From positions 108,020,025 to 108,084,024 of the forward strand of contig OZ038379.1 in assembly GCA_964036045.1 (NCBI GenBank): a stretch of 64,000 nt of DNA. The letters run 5' to 3'. Under the pieces are notes generated by a model. The model was not told where the DNA came from and did not search any database. It saw only the letters and a program-made list of their open reading frames with translations. Below are positions 1-10,848 of the stretch, one piece after another (position 1 is the stretch's first letter; each line of letters opens with the position of its first letter). This DNA is from Eutreptiella sp. 'Long Island Sound 2002'. Its lineage: Eukaryota; Euglenozoa; Euglenophyceae; Eutreptiales; Eutreptiaceae. The translations under genes and the position numbers were made by a program.

Positions 1-986
1 ACCACGGACGTGTAGGACATTCCCGTGGGCCACCCCACGGCGTGTAAGGACAGAGTACAGGGCACAGAAGACACCCTGACGCCGGACCTGATGAATCATC
101 TGGTGACCCTGACCAGTCCACCGGAACAGCACGACCGGAAAACTGAAGGTCCGAAAGTCACTGATGGGACGGCCGTTATTTACAGGCCCCCGGATACCCC
201 CACGGTGACACTAACGTGCCACCAACACACATGGTGGGTGGCACAGTGGAACGACACATGCACAACAGACAAGGTCCACACATTCATACCGGAAGCAAAA
301 CCGGCGACCCCACTGGCACTGGGGGACCGCATTAACCACTCCACCCACCACACCAACCACCCCAGGGTGCACTGGTTGGCCCTCAAAACGGCGATGCACT
401 GGATAGTGGATGACCCAGCCACGGACACCACGCTGCCCGAGACGTCGCTTACACTAACGCGCAACCTGGCGGCCCATGTGCGAAGGCACGGGACAGCACT
501 GGCGCAGCGTTGGATGTCCTGGCCCACGGACACGGAGCGAACTCTCAAAGCAGCCTGCAAGAACACGCAAATCAGCTCCGGGGTACGCACAGGCCGCAGG
601 AGAGACAGGGACCGGCATACAGCATATTCCGCCAGGACGCACCGAGACCGGCCCCCAAACCGGCGCCAGAAGAGCCCGGACCCCAACCGAGGCCCCGCCC
701 AGGGGGGGCGGACGCCTCGGCCCGCCGGGCCAAGCGGCCCAAACCGGAGCCCAAAGTGGCCCCAGCGCCGCCGCCACCCGATCCACAACCGAAGCCGAAG
801 GCCCTGGCGTGCCCACTTTTCACGCCGGCGGAACGTGCCGCCACGAACCCTGAATGGCCAGACGGCGCAGAATTACAGGGTGTGTACGGAGCCACGCTTA
901 GAGGACAACTGAAACAATTTGTACGGATCCGGGGCAAGATACAGGGCACCCGGCCACACCGGGCCAACATGGCAACCTACAGTTGA
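1..986 (+). pseudogene. LINE-A ORF1, 3' portion (proline-rich, frameshifted)
   Basis: Open sequence entering from the left edge in one frame (to the stop at 910-912), with a second, more protein-like frame taking over from about 540-610 and ending at 984-986, so a frameshift probably lies there. The first part has Trp/His-rich segments (HTWWVAQW, then PRVHWLALKTAMHW); the second is Pro/Lys-rich and ends with a short helical motif (AELQGVYG, then TLRGQLKQFVR). A related arrangement recurs at 21.7-22.8 kb, where the same kind of His/Trp domain looks like a C48-type cysteine peptidase; here the position corresponding to the catalytic Cys appears to be Leu. It directly precedes and overlaps the endonuclease-RT ORF, the normal place of a LINE ORF1. 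Function is otherwise unknown; a nucleic-acid-binding or processing role is an inference from position only. Confidence 0.5.
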
Positions 987-2794
987 AAATCAAGTGGCAA
1001 GCACTCCCAGAATGGGGCGAAAAAGTGGAGACCTCAAACCTCAAACTCTGGGACGACAGACAATTCCCGGAGTGCCCGGTGCAGCTCTGCACACCCGCCA
1101 ATCAGGTACCACCGGGCACCATCTGGACAGGTGACGTGCCGCAGACATGGCTGGAGAAGCCGGATATACCCGAGGAACAAAGGATGGCCACGGCGATCAA
1201 CCACAAACTACGCCTGGGACAATGTCTACTACCGCGCCGAGCCAAAGACCCCCCAGGGGCCACCAAGGCGCGCGCCCACGAGGTCACAACTGCGCTCGTC
1301 ACTGTCATGTCCCTCAACGAACCCGGCGCCCTGTACGACGCGGCCAAAGCTTCTGACCTACAGGACGTACCTATCATAGCGAAATGCGACCGGGACGCCA
1401 TGGTATGGCAGGAACAGGCCCGCATAACCGAGGCGGCCCGCCCCAGCCTAACCCCCGTCCTCACCAGGACGGGACACAAATACCACACCACGTGGGTCAA
1501 GGGAGTGCCCATATCCCACAAAGGTGAAGTCAGAGTGCACATCCACCACCACCTGGGGGACGAAGGCCGCCTAGCGGCGTACGAACTGGTAGGCCCAACG
1601 TCGCAACTGAATGCCATCAACGTACACGTCCCCTTTGGAAATGCCACGGAGATGTTCCTCGAACATCTCATGGAGGCCTACCGACAACTTGCCATGATGG
1701 GGCCGACTGTCATCATAGGAGACTTCAATGCAGCCCCATCAGCAGACGATTTCGAAGGGCGACAGACGCCCGAGGCCACAGCGGTGCAAGTGGCCATGCA
1801 ACATCTGGGCCTGCATGACCTTACAGCCTCTCTACGAGGCCAGCCCTTACACAGACCCCCACAGCCTTGCGCGGCAGATTCCCGCATCGACCTCTGCTGC
1901 GCGGACTCGGCACACGCCGAGGTGACACGGGCGCAATACCACGACCTACCATCCAAGATCACAGGACATCGACTCCTGGAGATACAAATCAAGGTACTTC
2001 GGGTACCCCCGGCCTCCAGGGATGGCATGGACCACGAAGAGCAACCACCCATCAAGCCGCCAGGAGAGCACGACACCCACAAATGGGTAGCGTACTACCG
2101 CACGGTACAACGCATCCTAGGCCAACAAGACAAGGCGGACCTCAACCTCGCCATGAGACAGGCGGCCACGGCATGCGGCCTCAACGGACAACACAGAACA
2201 CAAGACGATACCACCCCGCATCAAGACCTACGATCCCTGATCACAGCCATATGGCACGACAAGCGGGCACTACACACGGCAGTGCACTCGCATGACCTGC
2301 AAGCCCAACATGACACCAGGGAAATTGCCGCACGACTGGACACCACACGCCGACAACTCAGAGAATGGCACATCCGCCGGGCAAAGGAACTGGCGCAACA
2401 ACAACAGCGCTACTTCCCAAACCCCCAACCCTACAAATCTCTGAAACACGTGGACAAGCTCCTGGGGGAGACAGGCCACCGAGGCATCAAGGCGGTACGC
2501 CTACAGGACGGCACAGTGACCAACGATCCCGAGATGGTCCTGGAAGAAGTCATCAACAGCTTCCTACGCAAACACAACACTGAGGATGGCGAGCTGTCAG
2601 CATACACGGAGGAACTGATATCCCACCTGCCGAAACTCTACAACCGAACACAGCGACGAGACATGCACCGAACCCTGTTCACCATTCGAGAGGTGCTCGA
2701 TGAGGTGCTGAACAAACTACAACCGGGAAAAACCCCGGGGCCCGACGGACTCCCGTCGGAGCTCTACCGTAGGCTCCCACTGAACCTGAAGTGA
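902..2794 (+). pseudogene. LINE-A ORF2, N-terminal part: APE-type endonuclease and start of RT
   Basis: Opens after a TAG at 899-901 and overlaps the end of ORF1; no ATG lies near the 5' end, so initiation is unclear (reinitiation or a fusion with ORF1 are possible). The first half is an endonuclease/exonuclease/phosphatase domain of the kind that nicks target DNA for target-primed reverse transcription: GDFNA at 1718-1732 and the C-terminal catalytic His in TGHRLLEI (codon 1967-1969), where most relatives have SDH. A basic, Gln-rich linker follows, then the RT finger motif GKTPGPDGLP at about 2725-2754. The frame is closed by TGA at 2792-2794, after which RT coding continues in the same frame, so this is one inactivated ORF split by a point mutation and not two genes. 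Codons are strongly C/G-ending. Confidence 0.88.
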
Positions 2795-4504
2795 CACTTG
2801 GCCGCGCGCCTATGGGATATCTCCATCGGGAAAACGGACGTGCCACCCGGCTGGGCAAACCTAGTACACCCGCTGTATGAGAAAGGCAACTGGGCGAACC
2901 ACGACAACTGGAGACCCATCGTGTGCGCCACCACTGAAGCCAAACTCATATGGATGCTAATCCTCAAACGGCTGGCCCCGGCAGTGTACCGGGCTGTACC
3001 GCCCACAATGTGGGGGGCCATACCGGGTAGGTCACCATTGGAGGCCATATTTATGCAAGACGCCGTGGTGGACATGGACCCAATCAGCCTCGTCATCACG
3101 TCCCTGGATGTCAAAGGTGTCTTCCCCAACACCCCGCACTGCCTCCTACGGGCCGTCTGGGAGCACAAGGGACTCCCTTTCCAGGGCTTCCTGCAAGCGT
3201 ACCTTGCCAGCCGCATGTACGCCATAAAAACCGACGTGGGCACCACCCCATGGGTCCACCCCACAAGTGGGGTCCCGCAAGGGGCTGCAGAAGGCCCATT
3301 CCTCTTCCTACTCGTCACCCTCCCGCTAGCTTTTTACATCCGATGCACATACCCGGGCGTGGCACCATATCCCCTACGGACCACGCCCCTAGCGTTTGCA
3401 GACGACATGGCGGTGGTGACCGCCACCGCACGTCAACCCCTGCCGACCACCCCGGACCCCACCAGGGCCAGCAAAGTCCTCCACGTCGGCACCAGCTATC
3501 TGGCGGGCAACCAGCTGCTGGTGCACAACGTCAAATCTGCCACCATGGTGCACAATGCACCGCCGCCGCCCCTCCGCCCCGGAGACCTGCCCATGAACCC
3601 AGTAAACACGACCACCTACCTGGGGGTCCAACAAGCGGCCACCGCAGGCGGGGTCACCCTACGGCCAAACCTGATACGGCAGCTGACACGGACACTGGTC
3701 ATAGCACGCATCACGGCACTCTCCACCCAGGCCCTGGCATACTTCCTACAAGCCGTGCTCAATCCAGCTATAGGATTCCAGGCCTTGCACCTAACGCACC
3801 CCCAACACATGCTGCAAGCAGCCACTACCACAGTGCGACGAGCGTCGACCATCCACGGCCACAGGCCCACATTGCTAACTGCAACGGTACGCGCGGCATC
3901 AACACCGTACTACAGAGACAACACCGATCACCTCGTCAACAAAGCGTACACAGCTCACACCGCGGCCCACGTGCTTTGTCTCATGCACAACCATGAGCCG
4001 GAGGTACGGGGAGTTCTCACGCTGACGCTGCGGGACGCCCAGTACCATCGCAACACCTGTCCCCAATACATACTTCACCAGCGGGGCCTCCTCACCTACG
4101 CGGTGACCCGCATAGGGAACCACCTGCAACTCCTGCTACCCCACCACCAGCACGTCATCCAAACGAACCATCGGTGCAGGGAAACCTGCCCTCTGGCGGT
4201 CCTTCACACTGATGTGAGGGGTGGACCAACGGGGAGCAGCACCACTCTGGACCTGGTGGGCACCACCCTCCACCTTGTGCGGGTCACCCCAAACCAGATG
4301 CAAGCCCTCCAACGAGTGGGCGCACACCACGCCCCATTCCTACAACACCCTGACTGGCCCAACAAATCAGTCCTGGAGAACCACATGCGCAGTGCGGCCA
4401 TCCAATCCGGACACCCCCGACCAACGGATGGGGAAGTACGTGCGGCGTACAACCTGTTTTTGAACTCGCACAAACAGCCACCGCCGCCGAGCCCACCGCG
4501 AGGG
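2795..4504 (+). pseudogene. LINE-A ORF2, reverse transcriptase domain
   Basis: In-frame continuation of the endonuclease ORF beyond the TGA at 2792-2794. Reverse transcriptase motifs are in order: motif A with the catalytic Asp in TSLDVKGVF (codon 3107), motif B SGVPQG (3266-3283), motif C FADD (3395-3406). The catalytic Asp triad is therefore intact at residue level. The connection domain after the palm is Thr/His-rich and unremarkable. At 4504 the ORF is cut by insertion of an LTR element; it resumes in frame after the duplicated GAGGG at 10849. The enzyme would copy element RNA into DNA at a nicked chromosomal site. The in-frame stop, the insertion and later frameshifts make this copy non-autonomous. 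Confidence 0.92.
4500..4504 (+). repeat. Target-site duplication (left) of the LTR element
   Basis: GAGGG immediately left of the 5'-most LTR; the identical GAGGG is at 10844-10848 on the other side. A 5-bp duplication is typical of LTR-retrotransposon integrase. Removing the element plus one copy restores the ORF2 reading frame of LINE-A. Confidence 0.95.
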
Positions 4505-5174
4505 TGTCATATGCTTGTGCTTGGGTGCATATAGAAAACCCATTTTCCTTGTCTTGCACTTAAAAATCAAATTGTTTCCAATGTTCTCCATTACAATTGA
4601 TCTTGTTGGCAACCACAGGACACAGGCAACAGCAAGAAGACGACGTCGTGAACGAACATTGAGCTGGACCAACTGGCTGGTCCAGTAATACGGGTTCACA
4701 TGCCTAAATAACAAGAAAATTGATATAACAATAAATTCTCATTAAAGTGCAATAAAACCTATATTTTATCAACTTTCTGAGTAGTCTATCTTATCACAGG
4801 CCTTGTCAACATTACGTAAATTGCTGTCGGCGGCAAAAGACGGCGACAGTCGCGACAGGCCATCTGAAGCTTCGAAACAGCTTCAAAATAGCTTCTAATA
4901 CATTAGAACCTTCTAAAATGCTATAAAACATGATTGAATCACATTATAAGCATATGGGATGTGATTATTCATGTATGGCTACTAATGTATCCTAGATCTC
5001 CGCTCTCTGTAGTGTACCTAAGAGCAGTAGAGTCTAGCAGTAAGCTATAGGCTTGGAATATAAGCCAAATATGAGCAGAAATATCCTAGTGTTCTAGGAT
5101 CTTGAAGCTTGGAGAGGTCTAGTATAGATCCTCCAGAAAGCTTCTGACAGGCCCCAATGCCCTCACTTCTTACA
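4505..5174 (-). repeat. LTR (left copy), 670 bp
   Basis: Starts TGTCATATG and ends CTTACA; matches 10175-10843 nearly throughout. Differences include a short divergent tract near 4745 and a 2-bp indel near 5080. It ends right where LINE-A ORF2 is interrupted on its other side, giving the false ORF tail after 4504. Confidence 0.95.
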
Positions 5175-5184
5175 CCCCCTTCCT
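5175..5184 (-). promoter_or_regulatory. Putative polypurine tract next to the LTR
   Basis: Minus strand AGGAAGGGGG directly adjoining the LTR end. The same ten bases occur again at 5306-5315, about 130 bp further inside. A polypurine tract primes plus-strand DNA synthesis in LTR elements; a second internal copy could be a central tract or a partial duplication. This is the main evidence for minus orientation of the element. Confidence 0.6.
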
Positions 5185-5305
5185 AAGCTTCATGTACATT
5201 CGCTAAGAATGTTCATGACAAGCTGATAATCTAAGATAAGGAGGGGTATGGGCATAAGGCATGCTCATATTGAATGTTCTGAGTGTCTAATGTAGTGTCT
5301 TACTA

Positions 5306-5315
5306 CCCCCTTCCT
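5306..5315 (-). repeat. Second copy of the polypurine motif
   Basis: Repeats the minus-strand AGGAAGGGGG found at the LTR edge. Whether it functions is unknown. Confidence 0.4.
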
Positions 5316-5389
5316 AGAGGTAAAGATGTATCTCTACCTAAGAGGGTAAAGTTCCTAAGTCTTGGGTATGGTAGGGCTCAAGATGAGAC

Positions 5390-5698
5390 ATGAGAAACAC
5401 TAAGCAAAAAGCTAGCATACAAAGTATGAACAATGATAACCTAAATCTTCAGGCAAACAATGAGGGTAAGGGTAATACACCTGGATGTAGACGTATAAAT
5501 TACAATGAGCTATACGGAAAATCTATCACAATTGAGAATGAAATGCAACATGTGGGGTTAAACTGGAAATTCAAGCTCTGCCCAAGCTGTCTATTGACAG
5601 GCTTGTCTTCGTCATCCAAAGAGAGGATATACCACCTTACTCAACGGACGCGTTACATGTGGCTACCTAATGCAATGGATGCATTAGTACCTATTTGA
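5390..5698 (+). CDS. Hypothetical 102-aa ORF inside the LTR element
   Basis: Lys/Asn-rich ORF that I do not recognise, with no signal peptide or membrane segment. Its AT-rich codon use (many AAT, AAA, ATA) is unlike the GC-rich LINE genes around the element. It ends about 200 bp before the group I intron-like core at 5905-5947, so it might be a fragment of an intron- or organelle-derived ORF, but no LAGLIDADG or GIY-YIG motif is visible. It could equally be a chance ORF. Confidence 0.25.
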   Translation: MRNTKQKASIQSMNNDNLNLQANNEGKGNTPGCRRINYNELYGKSITIENEMQHVGLNWKFKLCPSCLLTGLSSSSKERIYHLTQRTRYMWLPNAMDALVPI

Positions 5699-5904
5699 TG
5701 CAATGGGTTTCTTGGCCTGCATTACATGGACAGAGAAAGCGAGGCAGCATCAGTAATGACCAACTGTTGATTAGTTTAGCGGGTAGGGATAACTCATAGT
5801 GTGTGGGGGGGGTGCCAGTCACGATGAGCAGACATCATCTGACCCGGATCCGCTCTTTCTTATCCCGGCCATGGGGATTGATCCGTCTGGGGGTATGGGG
5901 ATTT

Positions 5905-5947
5905 ATACTAATACTTCAACCAAAAAAACGTTGAAAGATATAGTCCG
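5905..5947 (+). ncRNA. Candidate group I intron core (P7-P8 region)
   Basis: AAGATATAGTCC at 5935-5946 matches the conserved 3' strand of P7 (the S element) of group I introns. It is preceded immediately by a hairpin that fits P8: TTCAAC at 5915-5920 pairs with GTTGAA at 5930-5935 around an A-rich loop. TACTA at 5906-5910 is a plausible but imperfect 5' strand of P7. The order P7 5' strand, P8, P7 3' strand is as expected. I could not draw P3-P6 with certainty and see no splice-site context, so this may be a remnant, perhaps of organellar DNA captured by the element. Confidence 0.45.
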
Positions 5948-8214
5948 TCATTCCCAACCTTTTACTCATACTTTCTAGCTATCTCTAAAAACAAAGCTGA
6001 AACGTCAGTTACCTAACAAGCTTAGCAATCATGTACAAAAGAATCAATATTCCATCACGGAAAAATGCTCTGGGCCGCAGAGCATATGAACCATGTTCCT
6101 CAATAGGACATAGCCAACAGTAATCTAATGAGATATGAAGCTAGCGGGGGTACTGATTTGTGTAGACATGTCCCAAATGACTTAAATTATCAAAGCAAAT
6201 AATTTGCACGAAGAAGTGAAAATGTAGAGGTGTGTGCATCATGTAAATTCAGAGAAACAAGATGTAAGGGTTGTGGCAAGTGCTAAAGATGACAAAACCA
6301 ATGAATTGTACGTGTGCATGTAGGGGTTGGGTTCACGGGTAGGGGTGGGTTGGTCCCCTGGGGTTGGTTGGAAATGAATCAGGTAAGTGATAAGTGAAAA
6401 AAGTTGAAAGGTCGGATCTTTCATGGAACGCCGTTCAGCTCTAGTGCGAGCCAACGGATATCCTACACGACTAGAGGGTCGCCACTGCCTCATACGCGAA
6501 ATGTATCATTGTCAGGTTGTCTCAAACAAGTGGAAGTAGTAACTCTCCGAAAAATGCTATTGTAGTTAAAGTGTGTTCTGTACCTTACCGGAAGACCAAT
6601 TACGGCGAGCCCCTTGCCCAGCAGATGGTTGTACAAAGCCATCCGTGCGGGGGCCTGTCTTTCTACATGAAGAGTGAATTCCGCTCAACTGAATTGCAGG
6701 ATTCAGGCTATCCTCTTGGAGCTTGACTCCGTCATCTATCTCTACCGCAAGAGAAGGGGTCTATCCCACTGCAGGGAAAGTACTTATCTACCCGCGCGAG
6801 GGTAGAAGCCCATTACTGTAGGCTTTCGATACCTTTCGATAATCCTTTTCAATGAGCCTACCGTAGTGCACCGCTGGTCTCGGTGGCTACCGGCGTAGGG
6901 CTCTTCACTAACACATCGCGGAATGCATTAGCCAAGTCACAGGCTAAGTGACCAAGCTTAAACCTGTTCACTTGTGTTACACAACAAAGACGTGGCGGGG
7001 TGAGACCAATGCCGGCTCCTGTAAGCGGACACTGACTGTCTACACGAAGGAAATGACTTAGAAATTGGCCCGTAGGCGAAAATTTGATGGATGTGGTACT
7101 ACAGCAAACCTCAGAGTGTGATATCCAAAGAGAACAAATGGAGTAATCAAATGACTCATGGTATGTGCTTGTGTGTGGGTTGTATGTGTGGTGTGATGAG
7201 GGAGGGAATGTGTGAAACATCCAAGTAAGTCTGTCATGCTGATGGTCTGGTCGGGGGGATAGAGAATGTAATGTTGTAGACTGCGGACACTCAATTGAGC
7301 ACTCTCAAACCCAGTAATTGAGGCTGTACCAGGCGATCTAGCGAAAGTTAACGAAGCGGAACGTACCCGTAGTGGTTCGGTAGCAAATTTGAGGATAAAC
7401 TAGCTCTTTAGACCAAATGACCTAGGTCAATGATCACGAGGGTTGGAAAAGAGATTCATTCCTCACAACTTGCAGTTAATCAACAGAAGTTGAGTGGATA
7501 CGAATGAATTGTTCGTCGCTGCGATCCAAAACTCGGGGTCTATTGAGCAAAAGGTGCTCATAGAACTACGAAGGGCAGATCAATTACGGACCATATTGCA
7601 TGTTGAGCGTTATGGGCAAGCCCTTGCAATAAGGAAGTAATGCAATAAGTATGAAATGTAAGATTTGCAAAGTGAAATGCAATGAATGAGTGACCTTTCT
7701 GAACGAATGAATGAAATGCAATCCGAATGGAGAGTAGAATACGTCACTAGTCAAACGCTTGCCTTGACGGCCATGCAGTGAAGGATGAGATGCATGGTAG
7801 AGTGAAATGAGGACAAATCACTTCCTAGCTCAAATGCAATTGTACTCAAATGAAACAGCTTGACAAATTCAGGCTTCCTGAAAGGGTCTCAGCACACGTA
7901 TGAGTGGCGGACCGTGACCAGAAGTCATGCAGTCTATGCAGAGTCTCGGCAACCCATGAGAGGGCACGGACCGTGCTCAGAACTACATTGAACTGTGTCA
8001 GGTAGTTCAGTAAAGAGATGAAAATCAGTGAAATGGCATGGCACGCTAACATTCCGGCCTGCACCTACTGGAATGGTTACCTCTATTACAGTACCAGCGC
8101 CTTGCGGCACTTCTCCTCACCACCCTGCCCTACAGGGGGAGGACCGGAGACATTAAGTTGCATATGCAACCGTTAGCATTAGGGTAATACCATAAAATCA
8201 ATGCACCTCCTACA
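5948..8214. other. Non-coding interior of the LTR element
   Basis: No ORF above about 120 codons resembles a known family on either strand. The block contains several short purine-rich runs and G+T-rich tracts (about 6310-6370 and 7160-7260). I see no gag-pol remnants, no tRNA and no rRNA segment I can name. Confidence 0.6.
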
Positions 8215-8242
8215 CTAGCTAGTTAGCTAGCTAACTAGCTAG
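8215..8242. repeat. Perfect 28-bp palindrome
   Basis: Built from CTAGCTAG/TTAGCTAG units; the 28 bases equal their own reverse complement with no loop. It lies in the middle of the LTR element interior. It could extrude a cruciform or simply be an expansion of the CTAG tetramer. Confidence 0.9.
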
Positions 8243-9740
8243 AGTAAGTAAGTTTTGCAAGCTTCTTCCGCGACCAGTTACCACCACTAACCTCTCTCAT
8301 CGGAGGATGGTCACAAGGACCCCGAGAGAGGTCAATGCCAATGGTTTGGTCGAATGCGGTCTTTTAATGTTTCACTCGGGTGCTCCTGCATTGAGTCTTC
8401 TTTCCGCCTTCCGCTCACACCCGTCTTTCGCCTCCCTACTCCCTGGTGGCAACAAGCCCCACGCCTTCTTTTTCCCCATGACAATGGGCCAGCCGAACTG
8501 AGCCACTCAGCCTGGGGAGTCGAAGGGAAAGGCTTGGACGGTGAATGTGGCGGATGCAAACGGTCTGTTAATGGTTGTGGCCAAAGTTTGTTTCCTGGCC
8601 AAAAAAGACAACGAAATGTTTCACTATTTATTGCGTGTCTAAAGTAATTCTAAGGTATCTACCTTTCTACCTAGGCTAAGCCTAGTCAGAATGAATCAAA
8701 ACTGATGCAAACAATCACAAACTGCAATATCATACAATGATTCAAGGTTAGAAGACCACAGAAATCGCGAATGGTTTTGCAAACCAATGACCGAAAACCA
8801 TGTTTTTCCTTGAGAATGCCCAACTTCTGCACCTTTTTTCTGTTCTATGTGACTGAGATGTCAGATAGAGGGTCTCAGGGAAATGATCAAACCTCCAAAA
8901 CCATTGTGCATGATTTTTCACCAAGTGGTTTGTGTGGTAACTTGTTGCAATTTTACCATAGCCATTCTTATTTTCTGAAAATAAAAACGACTCAGGGTTA
9001 GAAAGCACATACTTCAGTGTTGTTCAGAAAAATAATGTTAAACCTCAAACCTTTTTTCTCTGGGAGATATGAGGAAAGCACAAAGGGCACTTTTGAGGGG
9101 TTTTTGGGGTATGGTTCATGGCTGACCTTGTTGGAGATGAGAAAAAATAGCAGAAAAATTATTTCCAGAGAAGTGAGGTGCAGGATAGAAGCGTACCAAT
9201 GTCTACTTTCCAAAAATACTTGGTTCAGATTTTTTCAGCGCAGTGGCGCGAAGATATGCGTAAAACACCAAATGTCATTTTGGGGTGTTTTTGATGGTTG
9301 GGCAAAAAGTGATCCATGGGTCATTCTGAAAAAATCACAGAAATTGAAACAGAGTGAGAGTCGCATTTGAAAGCTAGCGCTCTCTACTTTACAACAGCGC
9401 TTTTGTTGGCGCGATTCGACGCACTGGCGCGTGGATACGCGTGAAATGAGTTAGGCCATTTTCGACATTTTTGGCCTTTTGGTACATCAATGAGTTGAAA
9501 GAAATGTGAAAGAATTCAAAGCTTTTGGACTCCCAAGAGGGTCAACAGTGACTGGGGTGGGGATTTATAGTCACGGACCGTCCCTTTAGTCCCTTCCCTT
9601 GACATACGGTCTCTTGAAGGACCGTAAGCAAGGAGAAGATAAGCCTTGAAAATGCACCACAAGAAGTATGCAACATGTAGCAAACAAAAGCAACACAATG
9701 AATGGCTCTAGGCCTCAAAGAGCCTCAAGAGAGCCTCTGG
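8243..9740. other. Non-coding interior of the LTR element, right part
   Basis: Contains a short inverted repeat (CCTCTCTC at 8291-8298 with GAGAGAGG at 8324-8331). An ORF of 117 codons at 9017-9370 has no recognisable domain. A degenerate duplication near 9239 and 9419 shares a TGGCGCG-containing stretch about 180 bp apart. No gene call is supportable. Confidence 0.5.
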
Positions 9741-10174
9741 AAGCTCGCTCGCAGCTCTTCTGCAGCACGTCGTCGTCGTAGAAGTCGTCGTCGTCGTCGC
9801 TGAAGCGCTGGGAAGTCGCCTTGTGTTGTAGAAGTTCACCACATATTTGAAACTTCTTGTTAACTTAAAATCCTTCACAATCTTCACCAAACTCAATGAA
9901 ATAAACCCACTGGACGGCTTTTCGAACTCTTCTGAAGCCTCTGGCGTCGTTCTACTTGCGTAAAGGTCGCTTCACGCTACGCTCCTGGAGTCTTCGAATT
10001 TATTTGAAGGTTCTTTGGCCATAGGAGGAAGTATACCTTCAAGACTTGAAAGTTTCTTGAACTTTTTGATAAATTCAAGCAAGGAACTCACTTTACTTGA
10101 ACAGCGTACGCTGGCCCAGCTGCTGCTCGTCGTCCCCGTCGTCGTCGACCTGCTGGAACTTCAGATTACTGGAC
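9741..10174. repeat. GTC-trinucleotide-rich segment beside the right LTR
   Basis: Imperfect (GTC)n runs at about 9768-9800 and 10127-10148, with several CTTGAA/TTCAAG repeats between them. On the inferred minus orientation this is the leader just after the 5' LTR, where a packaging or primer-binding region would lie; no tRNA-complementary PBS could be assigned. Confidence 0.5.
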
Positions 10175-10843
10175 TGTCATATGCTTGTGCTTGGGTGCAT
10201 ATAGAAAACCCATTTTCCTTGTCTTGCACTTAAAAATCAAATTGTTTCCAATGTTCTCCATTACAATTGATCTTGTTGGCAAGTACAGGACACAGGCAAC
10301 AGCAAGAAGACGAAGTCGTGAACGAACATTGAGCTGGACCAACTGGCTGGTCCAGTAATACGGGTTCACATGCCTAAATAACAAGAAAATTGATATAACA
10401 ATAAATTCTCATTAAAAAGGCAACAAAACCTATATTTTATCAACTTTCTGAGTAGTCTATCCTATCACAGTCCTTGTCAACATTACGTAAACTGCTGTCG
10501 GCGGCAAAAGACGGCGACAGTTGCGACAGGCCATCTGAAGCTTCGAAACAGCTTCAAAATAGCTTCTAATACATTAGAACCTTCTAAAATGCTATAAAAC
10601 ATGATTAAATCACATTATAAGCATATGGGATGTGATTATTCATGTATGGCTACTAATGTATCCTAGATCTCCGCTCTCTGTAGTGTACCTAAGAGCAGTA
10701 GAGTCTAGCAGTAGGCTATAGGCTTGGAATATAAGCCAAATATGAGCAAATATCCTAGTGTTCTAGGATCTTGAAGCTTGGAGAGGTCTAGTATAGATCC
10801 TCCAGAAAGCTTCTGACAGGCCCCAATGCCCTCACTTATTACA
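10175..10843 (-). repeat. LTR (right copy), 669 bp
   Basis: Starts TGTCATATG and ends ATTACA, followed at once by GAGGG (10844-10848). Nearly identical to the left LTR. In minus orientation this is the promoter-bearing 5' LTR; I do not see an unambiguous TATA box. Confidence 0.95.
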
Positions 10844-10848
10844 GAGGG
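10844..10848 (+). repeat. Target-site duplication (right) of the LTR element
   Basis: GAGGG, identical to 4500-4504. Confidence 0.95.

Larger units (their letters stand above)
4505..10843 (-). mobile_element. Non-autonomous LTR retroelement (LARD-like) nested in LINE-A
   Basis: A 6339-bp insertion bounded by two direct repeats of 670 and 669 bp that begin TGTCATATG and end TTACA, and flanked by GAGGG on both sides. The LTRs differ at roughly 14 sites (about 2%), so insertion is fairly recent compared with the host LINE. Orientation is inferred as minus: reading the minus strand, AGGAAGGGGG abuts the LTR at 5175-5184, as a polypurine tract should, while nothing purine-rich precedes the LTR on the plus strand. 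I could not identify a convincing tRNA primer-binding site at 10174. No gag, protease, integrase or RT is visible on either strand in the 5-kb interior, so it must depend on another element. The interior is AT-rich, in contrast with the GC-rich LINE. Confidence 0.92.

Noticed and set aside
180-788. 202-codon minus ORF at the left edge
   Set aside because: Shadow of the ORF1 region; no domain, and opposite to the LINE.
5784-5793. TAGGGATAAC resembling a homing-endonuclease site
   Set aside because: Only the first half of the 18-bp site is present; a chance match.
6463-6478. CACGACTAGAGGGTCG resembling the 5' strand of P7 of a group I intron
   Set aside because: Lies more than 500 bp downstream of the candidate P7 3' strand, in the wrong order, with no matching partner after it.
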